Positions 12,343-13,305 of a DNA stretch of 13,305 bases are shown here, piece after piece. Position 1 is the stretch's first letter, and each line of letters starts with the position of its first letter. Origin of the DNA: an uncultured Muribaculaceae bacterium (lineage in GTDB: Bacteria > Bacteroidota > Bacteroidia > Bacteroidales > Muribaculaceae); NCBI GenBank assembly GCA_910583795.1, contig CAJTZQ010000085.1:1-13305 (forward strand), given 5' to 3'. The notes under the pieces are model-generated. The model searched no databases. It was not told the DNA's origin and saw only the letters and a list, made by a program, of their open reading frames with translations. The translations under genes and the position numbers were made by a program.

Positions 12343-13169
12343 TAGAGACAGCCGTAATCATGGCAGCCGGGAAGGGGACACGTTTCGGCTCCATGACTGA
12401 GACCAAGCCAAAGGGATTCATTGAGTTCAAAGGGATTCCGATGGTCGTGAGGTCTATAGAGAACCTTATCTCTGCGGGTATAAAGAAAATAATTATCGGA
12501 ACAGGCTATCACCGTGAATGGTATGAGAATCTTACAAAAAAATATCCACAGATTCAGACTGTTTTCAGCCCTCGTTATGCCGAGACCAACAGTATGGAGA
12601 CACTGTCCAGATGCAAGGACGCTATCGGTGATGATGATTTCCTGCTTTTGGAATCCGATATTGTTTACGAGCAAAAAGCATTGACAGCGTTACTTGAAGA
12701 TTCACATCCCGATATAATGTTGGTGACACCTGTCACAAAGTTTCAGGATCAGTATTATATCGGTTGTGATGAAGATGGGTTTCTTGTAAAATGCTCAACA
12801 CAAAAAGAAGAGATTATAAGAGAGACAGGTGACGAACCGGTAGGTGAACTGGTGGGAATCCACAAGATTTCAAATAAGTTCTATGAGGACATGCTTGCGG
12901 TTTATGAGTACCATCAACGCCGGGAAGAAATGTATCACAATGGAGATCATCCCGAAAAGACCGGTTATGAGTTTATCCTTGAAGATGTAGCTACATGGGT
13001 TGTTCCGATGGCTGGAGTAATAGATGAAAACGGCAAGTATCCCACTTATCCATCTGGGGGATTATTATCTGCGCGTCCACTTTACATATTGGTAAAGGAT
13101 GATCTGCAATGGTATGAAATAGATGATGAGAAAGATCTTGAATTTGCATTAAGTCAAGTCGTTATTTGA
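12339..13169 (+). CDS. pntC: PntC/LicC-like cytidylyltransferase, probable CTP:2-AEP cytidylyltransferase
   Basis: Predicted to activate 2-AEP with CTP to CMP-AEP, the donor for attaching AEP to glycans or lipids. It has 276 residues and a single NTP-transferase fold. The N-terminal signature is MAAGKGTRFGSMTETKPKGF (8-27), with K25 in the PK motif. Other features are an ESD motif at 105-107 (candidate metal-binding Asp107) and the C-terminal WYEIDDEKDLEFA, as in LicC-type phosphocholine cytidylyltransferases. LicC and PntC are close relatives, so the substrate comes from context: the three genes ahead make 2-AEP and nothing here makes phosphocholine. ATG overlaps the transaminase stop (ATGA), implying translational coupling. 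The transferase that would use CMP-AEP must lie beyond the window. Confidence 0.85.
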   Translation: MIETAVIMAAGKGTRFGSMTETKPKGFIEFKGIPMVVRSIENLISAGIKKIIIGTGYHREWYENLTKKYPQIQTVFSPRYAETNSMETLSRCKDAIGDDDFLLLESDIVYEQKALTALLEDSHPDIMLVTPVTKFQDQYYIGCDEDGFLVKCSTQKEEIIRETGDEPVGELVGIHKISNKFYEDMLAVYEYHQRREEMYHNGDHPEKTGYEFILEDVATWVVPMAGVIDENGKYPTYPSGGLLSARPLYILVKDDLQWYEIDDEKDLEFALSQVVI

Positions 13170-13305
13170 TTCATCTATAAATTTCCAATGGTTAAGCATT
13201 GTACAAATGTACAATGCTTACGAGTATTCAATTTGACAGTATAAATAATGAACAATGATTCGGTAGTTTTGAGCTAACCGAATGATTACAAGGTTAATAA
13301 ATGTG
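13170..13305. repeat. Spacer after the phosphonate genes with perfect 12-bp palindrome
   Basis: TAAGCATTGTAC (13193-13204) and GTACAATGCTTA (13209-13220) form a perfect palindrome with a 4-base loop and no following T-tract. Further on, ATTCGG-TAG (13258-13266) and CTAACCGAAT (13274-13283) form a second, bulged inverted repeat. An ATG at 13301, seven bases after AGG, may begin the next gene, but only five bases are visible. A TTTG at 13232 and TAGTTTTG at 13264 resemble -33/-7 boxes, but are 28 bases apart, too far for a confident promoter. Confidence 0.65.

Noticed and set aside
13232..13271. Promoter for the gene beyond the window
   Set aside because: TTTG and TAGTTTTG are present but 28 bases apart, well beyond the usual 19-21 spacing.

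Overview
The window looks like Bacteroidales DNA, probably from a gut commensal. The evidence is: several TAnnTTTG-type -7 boxes and no clear Shine-Dalgarno sites; many AT-rich heptamer and minisatellite spacers; a polysaccharide locus headed by a NusG/UpxY-like gene; and what looks like an invertible promoter. The family (for example Muribaculaceae) cannot be fixed from the sequence alone.

Left part (1-5100): the last codons of a plus-strand gene and its terminator, then four minus-strand genes. These are a Wzx-type polysaccharide flippase, a three-domain Xaa-Pro aminopeptidase, a DUF3781-like small protein and a GNAT acetyltransferase. The spacers hold a 17-bp minisatellite, palindromes with TTTCGC/GCGAAA arms and a 78-bp tandem array.

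Middle part (5161-8592): a regulatory cassette bracketed by two nearly identical 166-bp direct repeats. In order it has a strong bidirectional terminator, a roughly 207-bp segment with inverted ends (17 bp identical) carrying a good Bacteroides-type promoter, a leader of about 150 bp, and two GC-richer genes. As drawn, the promoter points left into the terminator, so the sequenced molecule appears to be in the OFF orientation. The first gene is an unusual fusion: a tyrosine-recombinase-like N-terminal half lacking the catalytic signature, then a NusG/UpxY-like NGN-KOW antiterminator. The second gene is unrecognised and sits where upxZ would lie in a Bacteroides capsule locus. Both carry heptanucleotide repeats inside their reading frames, so slipped-strand frameshifting is possible.

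Right part (8614-13305): a 17-codon stub of a nucleotide-sugar dehydrogenase gene marks a recombination scar. A tightly packed operon for activated aminoethylphosphonate follows: PEP mutase with an N-terminal nucleotidyltransferase-like domain, phosphonopyruvate decarboxylase, 2-AEP transaminase and a PntC/LicC-like cytidylyltransferase. Together they should convert PEP through phosphonopyruvate and phosphonoacetaldehyde to 2-AEP and then CMP-AEP, ready for transfer to a glycan or lipid.

Working model (inference): promoter inversion, and possibly repeat slippage, switch a fused recombinase-NusG regulator that lets RNA polymerase read through a phosphonate-decorated surface polysaccharide operon.
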